From the NCBI GenBank assembly GCA_003389385.1, contig QQVM01000004.1:248001-312000 (forward strand): a stretch of 64,000 nt of DNA, given 5' to 3'. This stretch comes from Bacteroidota bacterium. GTDB taxonomy: Bacteria > Bacteroidota > Bacteroidia > AKYH767-A > 2013-40CM-41-45. Below, piece after piece: positions 26,672-35,394 of the stretch. Numbering within the stretch: the stretch's first letter is position 1; each line of letters opens with the position of its first letter. Made by a program: the position numbers and the translations under genes. The notes beneath the pieces were generated by a model that saw nothing but the letters and a program-made list of their open reading frames with translations, ran no database searches and had not been told where the DNA came from.

Positions 26672-29449
26672 TTAGTTCATTCTGAAAGTAATACTGGCAA
26701 AGAATGTAGTGCCGTATCCGTAATAATATTTCGGAGCGAAGCGGTTTACATCCTTAGTGTCGGCATCAAAGCGCAATTGCTCGAATCCGCTTGTGATCAT
26801 GTCTTCGTTATTCAGGAGATTGGATACTCCGAGATTGAATACGATAAATGTTTGCTTTTTAAGATCACGGAACTTGTTGTTCAGGCGCCATGACCAACCG
26901 GCAGAGGCGTCCATTGTGAATTGTCCGTCGGTTCTTTCCTGAGACAGAATTTCATTCCATTTAGCAGTGCCAGCCTCAACAAGATCAAGTGCATTGTAAG
27001 TTCTGCGTGAAGGGTTGAAGTCAATGTACAGGTTATTGAAGTAGTTAAAGTTCACATTTACGAACCAGAATTTCTTTGAGCGATAGTTGATTCCAAAAGT
27101 GTAAGCAGACTGAGGTCCGCCTGCCACATGGAGGTTTTTAGCAAAAACGATTTCATTGCTTGCAAGCAGTGTGTCTTTGTTGTCCTGAGTGATGGTCGCA
27201 AGAGGGCGGTCGCTGTAAATATGTTCACCTATTGCAGCCACAGCGCTGAGAGTAATACCTTTTCCTGCATTCACTTCTGCGGCAAGTTCAAAACCGGCAT
27301 GTCTTTTGTCGATCTGGGTAATTGTGTAGTTCACAAATGTTCTGAAATCGCCATGATAAAAACTTTTTGTTTCAGTTCCGTCGTTGAATCTTGTATAGTA
27401 TGCAACTGCTTTTGCTTTCACCCTGGGAGCTCTGAGAAGGTAACCGCCTTCCACAGAATAAATGCTTTCACTTTTAAGATCATTCGCAATGAAGTCACGC
27501 GTACGCGGAGATACAAATGCATTTTCAAACAAAGGAGCTCTAGTAAGGTAGGCAGCATTGGCAAAGAAATAATTTCTGCCATTGTGCTTATAGGTGGCGC
27601 CTCCTTTAAGTGAATAATTGAAGAAACTTTCTGTGTCGGAATCGCCAAGAGAATTATTCGGAAATACTCCATTTCTGTACTTGCCTGAACGGTAAAATGA
27701 GGTGTTTGAAAGTTGTACACCGGCGAAATAATCCATCCTGTTATACTTCCACACTCCTTGTCCCCAAACGGCTGCATGGTTTACATGAGCGGCGTAGTTG
27801 TAAGAATATCTGTCGCCTTCCTTAAGGATGCGGTTGGGATTATCAAGATTGTTTTGCAAGACATCTTTATTCGCGCTGTTGGAAAGGTCTGCAAACTGGT
27901 TTAGGTCAGTGAAAAAATCAGCGCCCATCAGGTCTTTCACTTCTTTGTAGTACTCAGAAACCTCATTTTGCACTGTCAGTCCTCCGTTGAACTGAAGATT
28001 ATCGTTGATAATGGAAGAGTAAGTGGAGTTGAAATTGATTCTGCGGTTATCGGTTACTCTGTCTGCCACAACATATTTCGCCCATTTGCCGGAAGTCCCG
28101 TTAAATGTAGTGTCGTTGATTTGATTGGCTTCATACAGCTTGTCCCATTGAATTTGTCTGAGCGCTTCGTTTGAGCGGAGAGCTGCTGCGACTTCTGCTG
28201 AGAGAGCAGCGTATGCTTCAGGGTTTTCGCCAAAGAAAGGGTCATAGCTGGGAAGTCTTCTGTAATAGTCAGGCCTTGGATCTTCGGCATTGTACCAATC
28301 GAGCCCGGATACTTTGTAAGAGCCCGTTTGAAAAGACGCAGCTGTAAGCAGCGATGACCTGTCAGACACTTTCCAGTCATGAGTGAGTATGGCAATCGGT
28401 TGATGTCCGTGACCTACGTTGGCATTGCGCTTCTTGCCATTTTGATAACCCCAGTATGGATTATAATAGTTTGTTCCTGCAAGATCCAGTATTTCGAGAA
28501 CAGCAGGAGCTGATCTTCCGTTTTTTGTAGAAGCGCCGAAAGCTGTCAGTGCAAGTGAATGTTTGCTGTTGATGATTTTTTCTACTGAAGCGAAATATGA
28601 ATGTCCGTCATAGAAAGTACCTTTTACAAATCCTTCGTCGGCCCATCTGCGTGAGTATGAAAGCGCGTATGACCAGCCTGAATTACTGATGCCGGAGCCG
28701 TAAGTAATCATGAATCGGTTATCGTATGAGCGGTTTGAATGAGCATAGGAAGTCTGGAATTGTTTTCTCTGGCGTGAAGCTCTGCTGTCGATGTGATAGA
28801 CTCCGCCGATAGAGCCATAGGAATAGGTAGCTGGAGCAAGTCCCTGTGAGTATTCACGGCTTCTCACCACATCATTGAGTCCGCTGAAGGATGAATACAG
28901 ATTTCTTCCGCTCACAATGTCGTTCATTGGAATACCGTTCATGAGGGTAAGAAAGTTTTCATCTTCATATCCGCGGATTCTGAATCTTGCAGCCGAAAAA
29001 ACAAAGGAGGTTGCAGAAGTGAATGCGTCGCGTGAAGCGGAGAGTACGCTTGATACACCGCCGGCACTGCCCTCTCTAAGGTCATCATCAGAAAGAGTGA
29101 TGACCGGGATGTTGTCGGAGGCTGCTTTGGCGCTTTCAAACAACCTGTCGGTGGTTTGGATGTCGAGGTTCACTTCCGGTTGTGTGATATCTATTGAAAT
29201 TAATTGTGCGTTGAATGCTTCACCACTGATATTCACTTCAGTTTTTCCGTAAGGCACATTAAATATCGAGAAACTTCCGGAACTGTCGCTGGTTGTAAAA
29301 ACTCCTGAAGGGCGAATTTCAATTTTCGCATTTTCCACAGGAATTCCTGCTTCATCATGCACGACACCTTTCAATGTTGCTGTTTGTGCCATGCTGAGGC
29401 AGGGAATGATAAACAATAATGGTAAAATCAGTTTTCTAATTGCAGACAT
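26672..29449 (-). CDS. TonB-dependent receptor with carboxypeptidase-regulatory-like domain
   Basis: An outer-membrane active transporter of about 925 residues. I chose the ATG at 29449 (MSAIRKLILPLLFIIPCLSMAQ, a clean signal peptide) over the ORF-track start at 29491. An N-terminal carboxypeptidase-regulatory-like domain (TATLKGVVHDEAGIPVENA, to about residue 95) is followed by a plug domain and a 22-strand barrel ending in FFASITFRMN. The extra N-terminal domain is typical of SusC-type receptors of this phylum. It is first in the operon with the DUF5689 lipoprotein, has a -7 box 39 bases upstream, and is divergent from a secreted EEP enzyme. The ligand is unknown; nucleic-acid or phosphodiester products are an inference from context. 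Confidence 0.9.
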   Translation of the reverse strand: MSAIRKLILPLLFIIPCLSMAQTATLKGVVHDEAGIPVENAKIEIRPSGVFTTSDSSGSFSIFNVPYGKTEVNISGEAFNAQLISIDITQPEVNLDIQTTDRLFESAKAASDNIPVITLSDDDLREGSAGGVSSVLSASRDAFTSATSFVFSAARFRIRGYEDENFLTLMNGIPMNDIVSGRNLYSSFSGLNDVVRSREYSQGLAPATYSYGSIGGVYHIDSRASRQRKQFQTSYAHSNRSYDNRFMITYGSGISNSGWSYALSYSRRWADEGFVKGTFYDGHSYFASVEKIINSKHSLALTAFGASTKNGRSAPAVLEILDLAGTNYYNPYWGYQNGKKRNANVGHGHQPIAILTHDWKVSDRSSLLTAASFQTGSYKVSGLDWYNAEDPRPDYYRRLPSYDPFFGENPEAYAALSAEVAAALRSNEALRQIQWDKLYEANQINDTTFNGTSGKWAKYVVADRVTDNRRINFNSTYSSIINDNLQFNGGLTVQNEVSEYYKEVKDLMGADFFTDLNQFADLSNSANKDVLQNNLDNPNRILKEGDRYSYNYAAHVNHAAVWGQGVWKYNRMDYFAGVQLSNTSFYRSGKYRNGVFPNNSLGDSDTESFFNYSLKGGATYKHNGRNYFFANAAYLTRAPLFENAFVSPRTRDFIANDLKSESIYSVEGGYLLRAPRVKAKAVAYYTRFNDGTETKSFYHGDFRTFVNYTITQIDKRHAGFELAAEVNAGKGITLSAVAAIGEHIYSDRPLATITQDNKDTLLASNEIVFAKNLHVAGGPQSAYTFGINYRSKKFWFVNVNFNYFNNLYIDFNPSRRTYNALDLVEAGTAKWNEILSQERTDGQFTMDASAGWSWRLNNKFRDLKKQTFIVFNLGVSNLLNNEDMITSGFEQLRFDADTKDVNRFAPKYYYGYGTTFFASITFRMN

Positions 29450-29488
29450 AATTGAATTTTGATTGATTTCCTGTTTCGCAGGGGGCGA

Positions 29489-29496
29489 CAAAGCTA
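29489..29496 (-). promoter_or_regulatory. Candidate -7 box for the TonB-dependent receptor operon
   Basis: TAGCTTTG on the minus strand matches TAnnTTTG and ends 39 bases before the chosen ATG at 29449. It lies upstream of that ATG but inside the longer ORF-track frame, which supports the shorter start. No clear -33 box. Confidence 0.55.
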
Positions 29497-29687
29497 AACA
29501 ATTTCGTCACTTCGTAAGTGCTTAATTTCGAATTTAATTGTGAATTTTATGGCTATGTAAATTTTCATCAATTTTAACAATAAAATTCTTGTTTTGGCAC
29601 AGGCTTGATGACATTGACAATTTGCTGACAATGAAAAATGATAATCAATGAAAGAATTCGTTCACAACATTGCAAAACCGGATTTTG

Positions 29688-29695
29688 TATGTTTG
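29688..29695 (+). promoter_or_regulatory. Candidate -7 box for the secreted EEP gene
   Basis: TATGTTTG matches TAnnTTTG and ends 17 bases before the ATG at 29713. The 190 bases between this box and the opposed receptor box are AT-rich and hold the short dyad CACTTCGTAAGTG (29508-29520). Confidence 0.6.
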
Positions 29696-29712
29696 CAGCC
29701 AATTGATCCAAC

Positions 29713-30762
29713 ATGAAGAAAAAGCTCGTATTACTGGCAGCACTATGCCTGACCTCCTTTTATGTATTAGCCCAGAAAGCATCCTATCAGGCAGCCATCA
29801 TTGGATTCTACAATGTGGAAAACCTGTTCGATACCATTGATGATCCCCTGATAAGTGATGAGGAATTTTTACCAGGAGGCACTAAGAGATATACATCAGA
29901 AGTTTATCATGATAAACTCTATAGGCTTTCGGAAGTGATTTCTCAAATCGGAACAGACAAAAGTCCTGACGGTCCTGCGATACTTGGCCTTGCAGAAGTG
30001 GAAAACAGGGCTGTGATTGTTGATCTTGCAAATACAGAAAAACTGCGTGGAAGAAATTACCAGATTGTTCATTACGATTCACCTGACAGCAGAGGGATTG
30101 ATGTGGCCATGATTTACAATCCAAAGTACTTTGTTCCGACATACAGTGAAGCTTTGTTTGTTCCCCTATTTGACGCCGACAGCACTCCGCGTAAGACACG
30201 TGATGTTCTTTATGTCGCCGGAAAGCTGGTTAATGAAACCATTCATGTATTTGTGAATCACTGGCCTTCAAGGCGCGGTGGGGAAGAGGCGAGCGCACCT
30301 GGCAGGGCTGCAGCTGCAAGGGTATGCAAGCACAAGATTGATTCGATTACTGCCATCAATCCGGATGCTAAAATTGTAGTGATGGGAGATTTGAATGATG
30401 ACCCGGTGAGTCCTTCAGTGGCTGTAGTGCTCGGATCAAAAGGAGACAAAGCGCAAGTCGGCAAAGGAGGCTTATACAATCCCTGGGTTGTTCCTTACCG
30501 AAATGGAACAGGTACGCTGGCGTATAATGACAGCTGGAATTTATTTGATCAGATCATCATCTCATCTGGATGGCTTGATAAAAATCAGGACGGGTATTTC
30601 TTTGCTGAGTCGTATATATTTTCCAAGCCATGGATGACGCAGACCTCTGGACGGTATAAAGGATATCCTAAGAGGACATATGACTTCGATAAATATATGT
30701 CAGGATACAGCGACCATTTTCCAACTTATCTTCTCATGCTAAAGAAGGTGAGTTCAAATTGA
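29713..30762 (+). CDS. Secreted endonuclease/exonuclease/phosphatase family enzyme
   Basis: A 349-residue exported enzyme with signal peptide MKKKLVLLAALCLTSFYVLA. The EEP (DNase I/inositol phosphatase) fold is complete: IGFYNVENLFD, GLAEVENR with the metal-binding Glu, SRGIDVAMIYN, VNHWPSRRGGEEAS with catalytic His, VVMGDLNDDP and the final YSDHFPTYLL. It should cleave a phosphodiester or phosphomonoester outside the cytoplasm; the family cannot be split between nuclease and phosphatase by motif alone. It is divergent from the receptor and OB-fold lipoprotein, which suggests a scavenging set. It is distinct from cytosolic Xth at 13.1 kb and has a strong terminator. Confidence 0.88.
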   Translation: MKKKLVLLAALCLTSFYVLAQKASYQAAIIGFYNVENLFDTIDDPLISDEEFLPGGTKRYTSEVYHDKLYRLSEVISQIGTDKSPDGPAILGLAEVENRAVIVDLANTEKLRGRNYQIVHYDSPDSRGIDVAMIYNPKYFVPTYSEALFVPLFDADSTPRKTRDVLYVAGKLVNETIHVFVNHWPSRRGGEEASAPGRAAAARVCKHKIDSITAINPDAKIVVMGDLNDDPVSPSVAVVLGSKGDKAQVGKGGLYNPWVVPYRNGTGTLAYNDSWNLFDQIIISSGWLDKNQDGYFFAESYIFSKPWMTQTSGRYKGYPKRTYDFDKYMSGYSDHFPTYLLMLKKVSSN

Positions 30763-30818
30763 TTAGCATCAGTCATCGTTTAAACATCTCATTCACTTAG
30801 CATTTTTGCATATCAAGG

Positions 30819-30845
30819 ATCAGGGCCATGCCCTGATTTTTTTTT
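30819..30845 (+). terminator. Rho-independent terminator after the EEP gene
   Basis: ATCAGGG and CCCTGAT form a 7-8 bp stem with a loop of 3-5 bases, followed by a run of nine T residues. It separates the EEP gene from the deoxyhypusine-synthase-like gene. Confidence 0.9.
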
Positions 30846-30872
30846 AACTTGCAGCCTTAAATTTTAAAAAAA

Positions 30873-31847
30873 ATGAAAAGAGGTCCGATTTCACAGTTCA
30901 TGGAGAAGAATTATCTCCATTTCAATGCAGCAGCTATGATGGATGCGGCCAAAGGTTATGAGCAGCATCTTCTTGAAAACGGGAAGATGATGATCACATT
31001 AGCAGGGGCCATGAGTACTGCTGAAATCGGCATTTCACTTGCGGAGATGATTCGTCAGGACAAAGTTCAGATTATCAGCTGCACTGGAGCTAATCTTGAA
31101 GAGGACATTATGAATCTTGTCGCTCATAATTCTTATAAGCGTGTACCGAATTACCGTGACCTGAGTCCGCAGGAAGAATGGGAGCTTTTGGAAAATCATT
31201 TTAACAGAGTGACTGATACCTGCATTCCTGAAGAAGAAGCTTTCCGTCGTCTTCAAAAGCATATACATAAAGTATGGAAAGACGCAGATGACAAAGGTGA
31301 GCGTTATTTCCCGCATGAGTTCATGTACAAGATACTTTTGTCAGGAGAGTTAGAACAGTACTATGAGATTGATCCTAAAAATTCCTGGATGCTTGCTGCG
31401 GCGAAGAAGAATATTCCGATTGTTGTTCCAGGTTGGGAAGATTCCACCATGGGAAACATTTTTGCTTCCTATGTGATCAAGAATGAAATCAAGGCCACGA
31501 CCATGAAGAGTGGAATTGAATACATGGTCTGGTTGTCTGATTGGTACAGAAAAAACAGTTCAGGCAAGGGAGTAGGATTTTTCCAGATTGGCGGAGGAAT
31601 TGCGGGAGATTTTCCAATCTGCGTAGTGCCAATGATGTACCAGGATTTGGAATGGCATGATGTTCCTTTCTGGTCATACTTCTGCCAGATAAGCGATTCC
31701 ACTACAAGTTACGGATCTTATTCCGGAGCGGTACCGAACGAAAAAATTACCTGGGGAAAGCTGGACATCAACACGCCAAAATTCATCATCGAGAGTGATG
31801 CTTCGATTGTTGCGCCGCTGGTTTTTGCCTGGATACTTGGGCAATAA
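30873..31847 (+). CDS. Deoxyhypusine synthase-like protein lacking the canonical lysine
   Basis: A 324-residue cytosolic Rossmann-type protein of the deoxyhypusine synthase family, which in eukaryotes and archaea transfers an aminobutyl group from spermidine to a lysine of eIF5A. Family marks are ITLAGAMSTAEIGISLAEMI, SCTGANLEEDIMNLVAHN, PIVVPGWEDST and the late GAVPNEKITWGKL. In the canonical enzyme the glycine-rich block that follows carries the catalytic Lys (GGGVxKHH); here it reads GGGIAGDFPI (about residues 240-249), with no lysine. A standard deoxyhypusine role is therefore unlikely. Some bacterial relatives make homospermidine-type polyamines, but those I recall keep the lysine. Function open. 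Confidence 0.85.
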   Translation: MKRGPISQFMEKNYLHFNAAAMMDAAKGYEQHLLENGKMMITLAGAMSTAEIGISLAEMIRQDKVQIISCTGANLEEDIMNLVAHNSYKRVPNYRDLSPQEEWELLENHFNRVTDTCIPEEEAFRRLQKHIHKVWKDADDKGERYFPHEFMYKILLSGELEQYYEIDPKNSWMLAAAKKNIPIVVPGWEDSTMGNIFASYVIKNEIKATTMKSGIEYMVWLSDWYRKNSSGKGVGFFQIGGGIAGDFPICVVPMMYQDLEWHDVPFWSYFCQISDSTTSYGSYSGAVPNEKITWGKLDINTPKFIIESDASIVAPLVFAWILGQ

Positions 31848-31869
31848 ACAATTTATATATTTCTGAGGA

Positions 31870-32577
31870 ATGACAAGCCTGTTTGACATAAGCCTGATTG
31901 TGCACATTCTTGCCGGATCCCTTTCTTTCATTGTGGCCCCGGTTGCCTTGATTGTCAGAAAAGGCGGCAATGCTCACCGCTTTTGGGGAAAGATATTTTT
32001 CTGGGCCATGATTGTAGTGTGCATCACTGCATGGATTATGAGTTCCATCAAAAGCAATAGGTTTATGTTCATGGTCGGAGTGTTCAGCTTCTATCTTGTT
32101 TTTTCAGGATACAGATCCCTGTTCAGAAAAAAGCTCTATCAAACCGGAAAAGTCGCACTGATCGACTGGATTGTTTCTATTGGAACACTATTGTTCGGAG
32201 GCTGGCTCTTGTTCATTGGGATAGTTGCGATTCCACAAGGACTGGCATATGTCGCACTCGCATTCGGAGTTATAGCTGTACTTTTGAGTATTTCTGATAT
32301 CAGGAATTTTATCAAACCAAAGGCGGATAAAAATCAATGGTTTTTCAATCACTTGACTGGAATGGTAGCAGCATACATCGCAGCCCTTTCCGCCTTTTCA
32401 GTGGTGAACCTTGATTTCGAGTGGATGCCGGTAGTGGTTTTGTGGTTATGGCCAAGTATGGCTGGGATTCCGCTGATGATTATCTGGACCAGGTATTACA
32501 GGAGAAAATTTGATAAAGGCCGTAAAATCGCAGAACTGGCTGAAGTGAAAATTCAGACGGAAGAAAGCTTATCCTGA
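31870..32577 (+). CDS. DUF2306-like multi-pass membrane protein
   Basis: A 235-residue inner-membrane protein with about six or seven helices. The first helix region, SLIVHILAGSLSFIVAPVAL, followed by RKGGNAHRFWGKIFFWAMIV, resembles the pattern of DUF2306 proteins (conserved His in helices 1 and 2 plus an HR motif). The C-terminus is a short charged cytosolic tail. Function unknown. It lies 22 bases after the deoxyhypusine-synthase-like gene and 51 before sucA, which has its own promoter, so it probably forms a two-gene unit with the former. Confidence 0.7.
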   Translation: MTSLFDISLIVHILAGSLSFIVAPVALIVRKGGNAHRFWGKIFFWAMIVVCITAWIMSSIKSNRFMFMVGVFSFYLVFSGYRSLFRKKLYQTGKVALIDWIVSIGTLLFGGWLLFIGIVAIPQGLAYVALAFGVIAVLLSISDIRNFIKPKADKNQWFFNHLTGMVAAYIAALSAFSVVNLDFEWMPVVVLWLWPSMAGIPLMIIWTRYYRRKFDKGRKIAELAEVKIQTEESLS

Positions 32578-32600
32578 AAGCAGGAGCGATTTTGAATTTG

Positions 32601-32608
32601 TACCTTTG
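32601..32608 (+). promoter_or_regulatory. Candidate -7 box for sucAB-thpR
   Basis: TACCTTTG matches TAnnTTTG and ends 20 bases before the sucA ATG. No convincing -33 TTTG is visible at the right distance. Confidence 0.55.
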
Positions 32609-32628
32609 TGGCCTGAAATACTTAATTC

Positions 32629-35364
32629 ATGGATAAATTCGCTTTTCTCGGAAATGCAGACCTGAACCAGATCGAAGAGCTTTACAGGAATTTTCTGCAA
32701 AATCCTGACAGCGTGGATGAAAGCTGGAAGACTTTTTTCAGCGGTTTTGAGTTTGCCAGAAAAAACTTTGAAGACGCGAAAGGCAGCAGTCAGGTCATTC
32801 CGGAGCATGTTCAGAAAGAATTCAATGTAATCAACCTCATTAACGGATACCGGACACGAGGACATCTTTTTACGAATACAAATCCTGTTCGCGAGAGGCG
32901 CAAGTATTCACCCGGACTCGAGGTTGAGAATTTCGGACTGAATGAATCCGACCTGGATACAGTATTTCATTCTGCCACACTGCTTGGCATCGAGCCGGCT
33001 ACACTGAGGAAGATCATTGATCATCTCAAGCAAACTTATTGTGCATCTATAGGTGCGGAGTACAAGTATATCAGAAGTCCGGAAGTTGTTTCCTGGCTGG
33101 AGCAAAAGATGGAAGGCAGGAAGAACACACCAGGATTTTCAATAGAAAAGAAGAGGCGGATTCTTTCCAAGCTGAACCAGGCAGTAGCTTTTGAAAGTTT
33201 TCTTCACACCAAGTTTGTCGGACAAAAACGCTTTTCACTTGAAGGCTGCGAGACACTCATTCCAGCTCTTGATGCGGTGATTGAAAGCGGTGCGGAAAGC
33301 GGAATACGTGAGTATGTAATCGGAATGGCTCATCGCGGCCGACTCAATGTCCTGGCGAACATTTTAGGAAAAACTTACGAGGAGATATTTGAGGAATTTG
33401 AGGGCATCGAATCCGATGAAATGGAGTACGCGGGAGATGTGAAATATCATCTGGGCTTCTCCACAGATATCACAACAGAGAGAGGTGATAAGGTTCACCT
33501 GAGTGTAGCACCCAATCCATCACATCTTGAGGCTGTAAGTCCTGTAGTGCAGGGGATTGTCAGGTCGAAGATTGACAATACTCCCGGCGGCAATGAAGAC
33601 ATGATTGCTCCGATCCTGATACATGGAGATGCTGCCGTGGCCGCTCAGGGAGTGGTTTATGAAGTGATACAAATGTCACTGTTGAAAGGGTACAGAACCG
33701 GCGGCACCATTCACCTGGTAATCAATAATCAGATTGGTTTCACCACGAATTACATCGATGCCAGATCCAGTACCTATTGTACCGATGTAGCCAAAGTCAC
33801 GCTCTCTCCGGTATTTCATGTGAATGCTGATGATGTGGAGGCTCTTGTATATACAATAGAACTTGCTATGGAATTCAGACAGAAATTCCATAGGGATGTT
33901 TTCATAGATATTCTCGGGTACAGAAAGTACGGACACAATGAAGGAGATGAACCGAGGTTCACTCAGCCTTTGTTGTACAAAGCCATATCATCTCATCCCG
34001 ATCCAAGAAGCATTTACAATGAAAAACTTCTGAGTCAGGGAGAAATTGAAGCCAATCTTGCCAAGGAGATGGAAAAGTCTTTCAAGGAAATGCTGCAGCG
34101 CAGTCTTGATACGGCAAAAAAATCAACAAAAAAGAAGAGCGGAGAAAATCTTGAAGGAAGCTGGAAAGGATTGAGAAAAGCAACTCAGAAAGATTTTGAT
34201 AAGTCTCCCAATACCGGTGTCGATCTGAACACACTGAAAAGCGTGGGTGAGAAAATCACCACTCTCCCTGCGAATAAAAAGTTTTTCAATAAGACGGTAC
34301 GCCTTTTTGAAGATAGAAGGAAAATGCTGAGTGATGGAAAATTCGACTGGGCTATGGCTGAACTGCTCGCATACGGAACTTTACTCAACGAAAATATTCC
34401 TGTACGTTTCAGCGGACAGGATGTGGAGAGAGGAACATTTTCGCACCGGCACAGTGTAGTGAGAGTTGAAGATTCGGAAGAAACTTATGTACCTCTGAAT
34501 AACATCAAGGACAAACAATCCGCATTTCACATTTACAACTCACTTCTTTCTGAATACGCCGTGCTTGGATTTGAATATGGCTATGCGCTTTCTTCACCCA
34601 ATTCACTGGTAATCTGGGAAGCACAGTTCGGTGATTTTATGAACGGAGCGCAGATCATCATCGACCAGTACATCAGCAGCGCGGAAGATAAATGGAGGAG
34701 AATGAACGGACTTGTGATGTTATTGCCGCACGGATACGAAGGGCAGGGAGCTGAACATTCAAGTGCCCGTCTGGAGAGATTTCTCAGTTTGTCTGCTCAA
34801 AACAACATACAGGTAGTGAACTGCAGCACGCCTGCGAACTTCTTTCATGCAATACGCAGACAGATGCATCGTCCTTTCCGCAAGCCGTTGATTGTATTCA
34901 CACCGAAGAGTTTGCTTCGCCATCCGAGATGCATCAGCGAAACAAGTGAATTCACAAGCGGAATATTCCGGGAAGTGATCGATGACAATAGCGTAAAGGC
35001 AAGTGATGTATCCAGGGTAGTTCTGTGTTCAGGCAAAGTGTATTATGATTTGCTTGCACAGAAGGAGAAAGATCAGGCAAATGATGTTGCGATTATTCGT
35101 CTGGAGCAACTGTATCCTTTCCCTTCGGGCCAGATCGCCGAACTCCGGAATAAGTACAGCAAAGCAATTGAATGGATATGGCTTCAGGAAGAACCGGAGA
35201 ACATGGGTGCATGGTCCTTCATGTTAAGGCAGGGAAAGGAACTTGGACTGAAGTATATCGGCAGGCCTGAAAGTGCGAGCACTGCAGCAGGATCATACAA
35301 GGTGCATGAGAAAGAGCAGAAAGCTCTCATAGAAAAAGTATTTGAAAAAGAAATTGCAGGATAG
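32629..35364 (+). CDS. sucA: 2-oxoglutarate dehydrogenase E1 component
   Basis: A 911-residue thiamine-diphosphate enzyme that decarboxylates 2-oxoglutarate in the TCA cycle. The short N-terminal helix domain typical of SucA (EELYRNFLQNPDSVDESW) is followed by the core: EGCETLIPALDAVIE, GMAHRGRLNVLANILGK, SVAPNPSHLEAV and GDAAVAAQGVVYE, which bind cofactor and substrate. The C-terminal transketolase-like part has PHGYEGQGAEHSSARLERFL. The length is normal. sucB follows after 30 bases, so E1 and E2 are made together; the E3 gene (lpd) is not in the window. Confidence 0.97.
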   Translation: MDKFAFLGNADLNQIEELYRNFLQNPDSVDESWKTFFSGFEFARKNFEDAKGSSQVIPEHVQKEFNVINLINGYRTRGHLFTNTNPVRERRKYSPGLEVENFGLNESDLDTVFHSATLLGIEPATLRKIIDHLKQTYCASIGAEYKYIRSPEVVSWLEQKMEGRKNTPGFSIEKKRRILSKLNQAVAFESFLHTKFVGQKRFSLEGCETLIPALDAVIESGAESGIREYVIGMAHRGRLNVLANILGKTYEEIFEEFEGIESDEMEYAGDVKYHLGFSTDITTERGDKVHLSVAPNPSHLEAVSPVVQGIVRSKIDNTPGGNEDMIAPILIHGDAAVAAQGVVYEVIQMSLLKGYRTGGTIHLVINNQIGFTTNYIDARSSTYCTDVAKVTLSPVFHVNADDVEALVYTIELAMEFRQKFHRDVFIDILGYRKYGHNEGDEPRFTQPLLYKAISSHPDPRSIYNEKLLSQGEIEANLAKEMEKSFKEMLQRSLDTAKKSTKKKSGENLEGSWKGLRKATQKDFDKSPNTGVDLNTLKSVGEKITTLPANKKFFNKTVRLFEDRRKMLSDGKFDWAMAELLAYGTLLNENIPVRFSGQDVERGTFSHRHSVVRVEDSEETYVPLNNIKDKQSAFHIYNSLLSEYAVLGFEYGYALSSPNSLVIWEAQFGDFMNGAQIIIDQYISSAEDKWRRMNGLVMLLPHGYEGQGAEHSSARLERFLSLSAQNNIQVVNCSTPANFFHAIRRQMHRPFRKPLIVFTPKSLLRHPRCISETSEFTSGIFREVIDDNSVKASDVSRVVLCSGKVYYDLLAQKEKDQANDVAIIRLEQLYPFPSGQIAELRNKYSKAIEWIWLQEEPENMGAWSFMLRQGKELGLKYIGRPESASTAAGSYKVHEKEQKALIEKVFEKEIAG

Positions 35365-35394
35365 ATTTTTCTGAGTAAATAATAAAGCAAGGAT

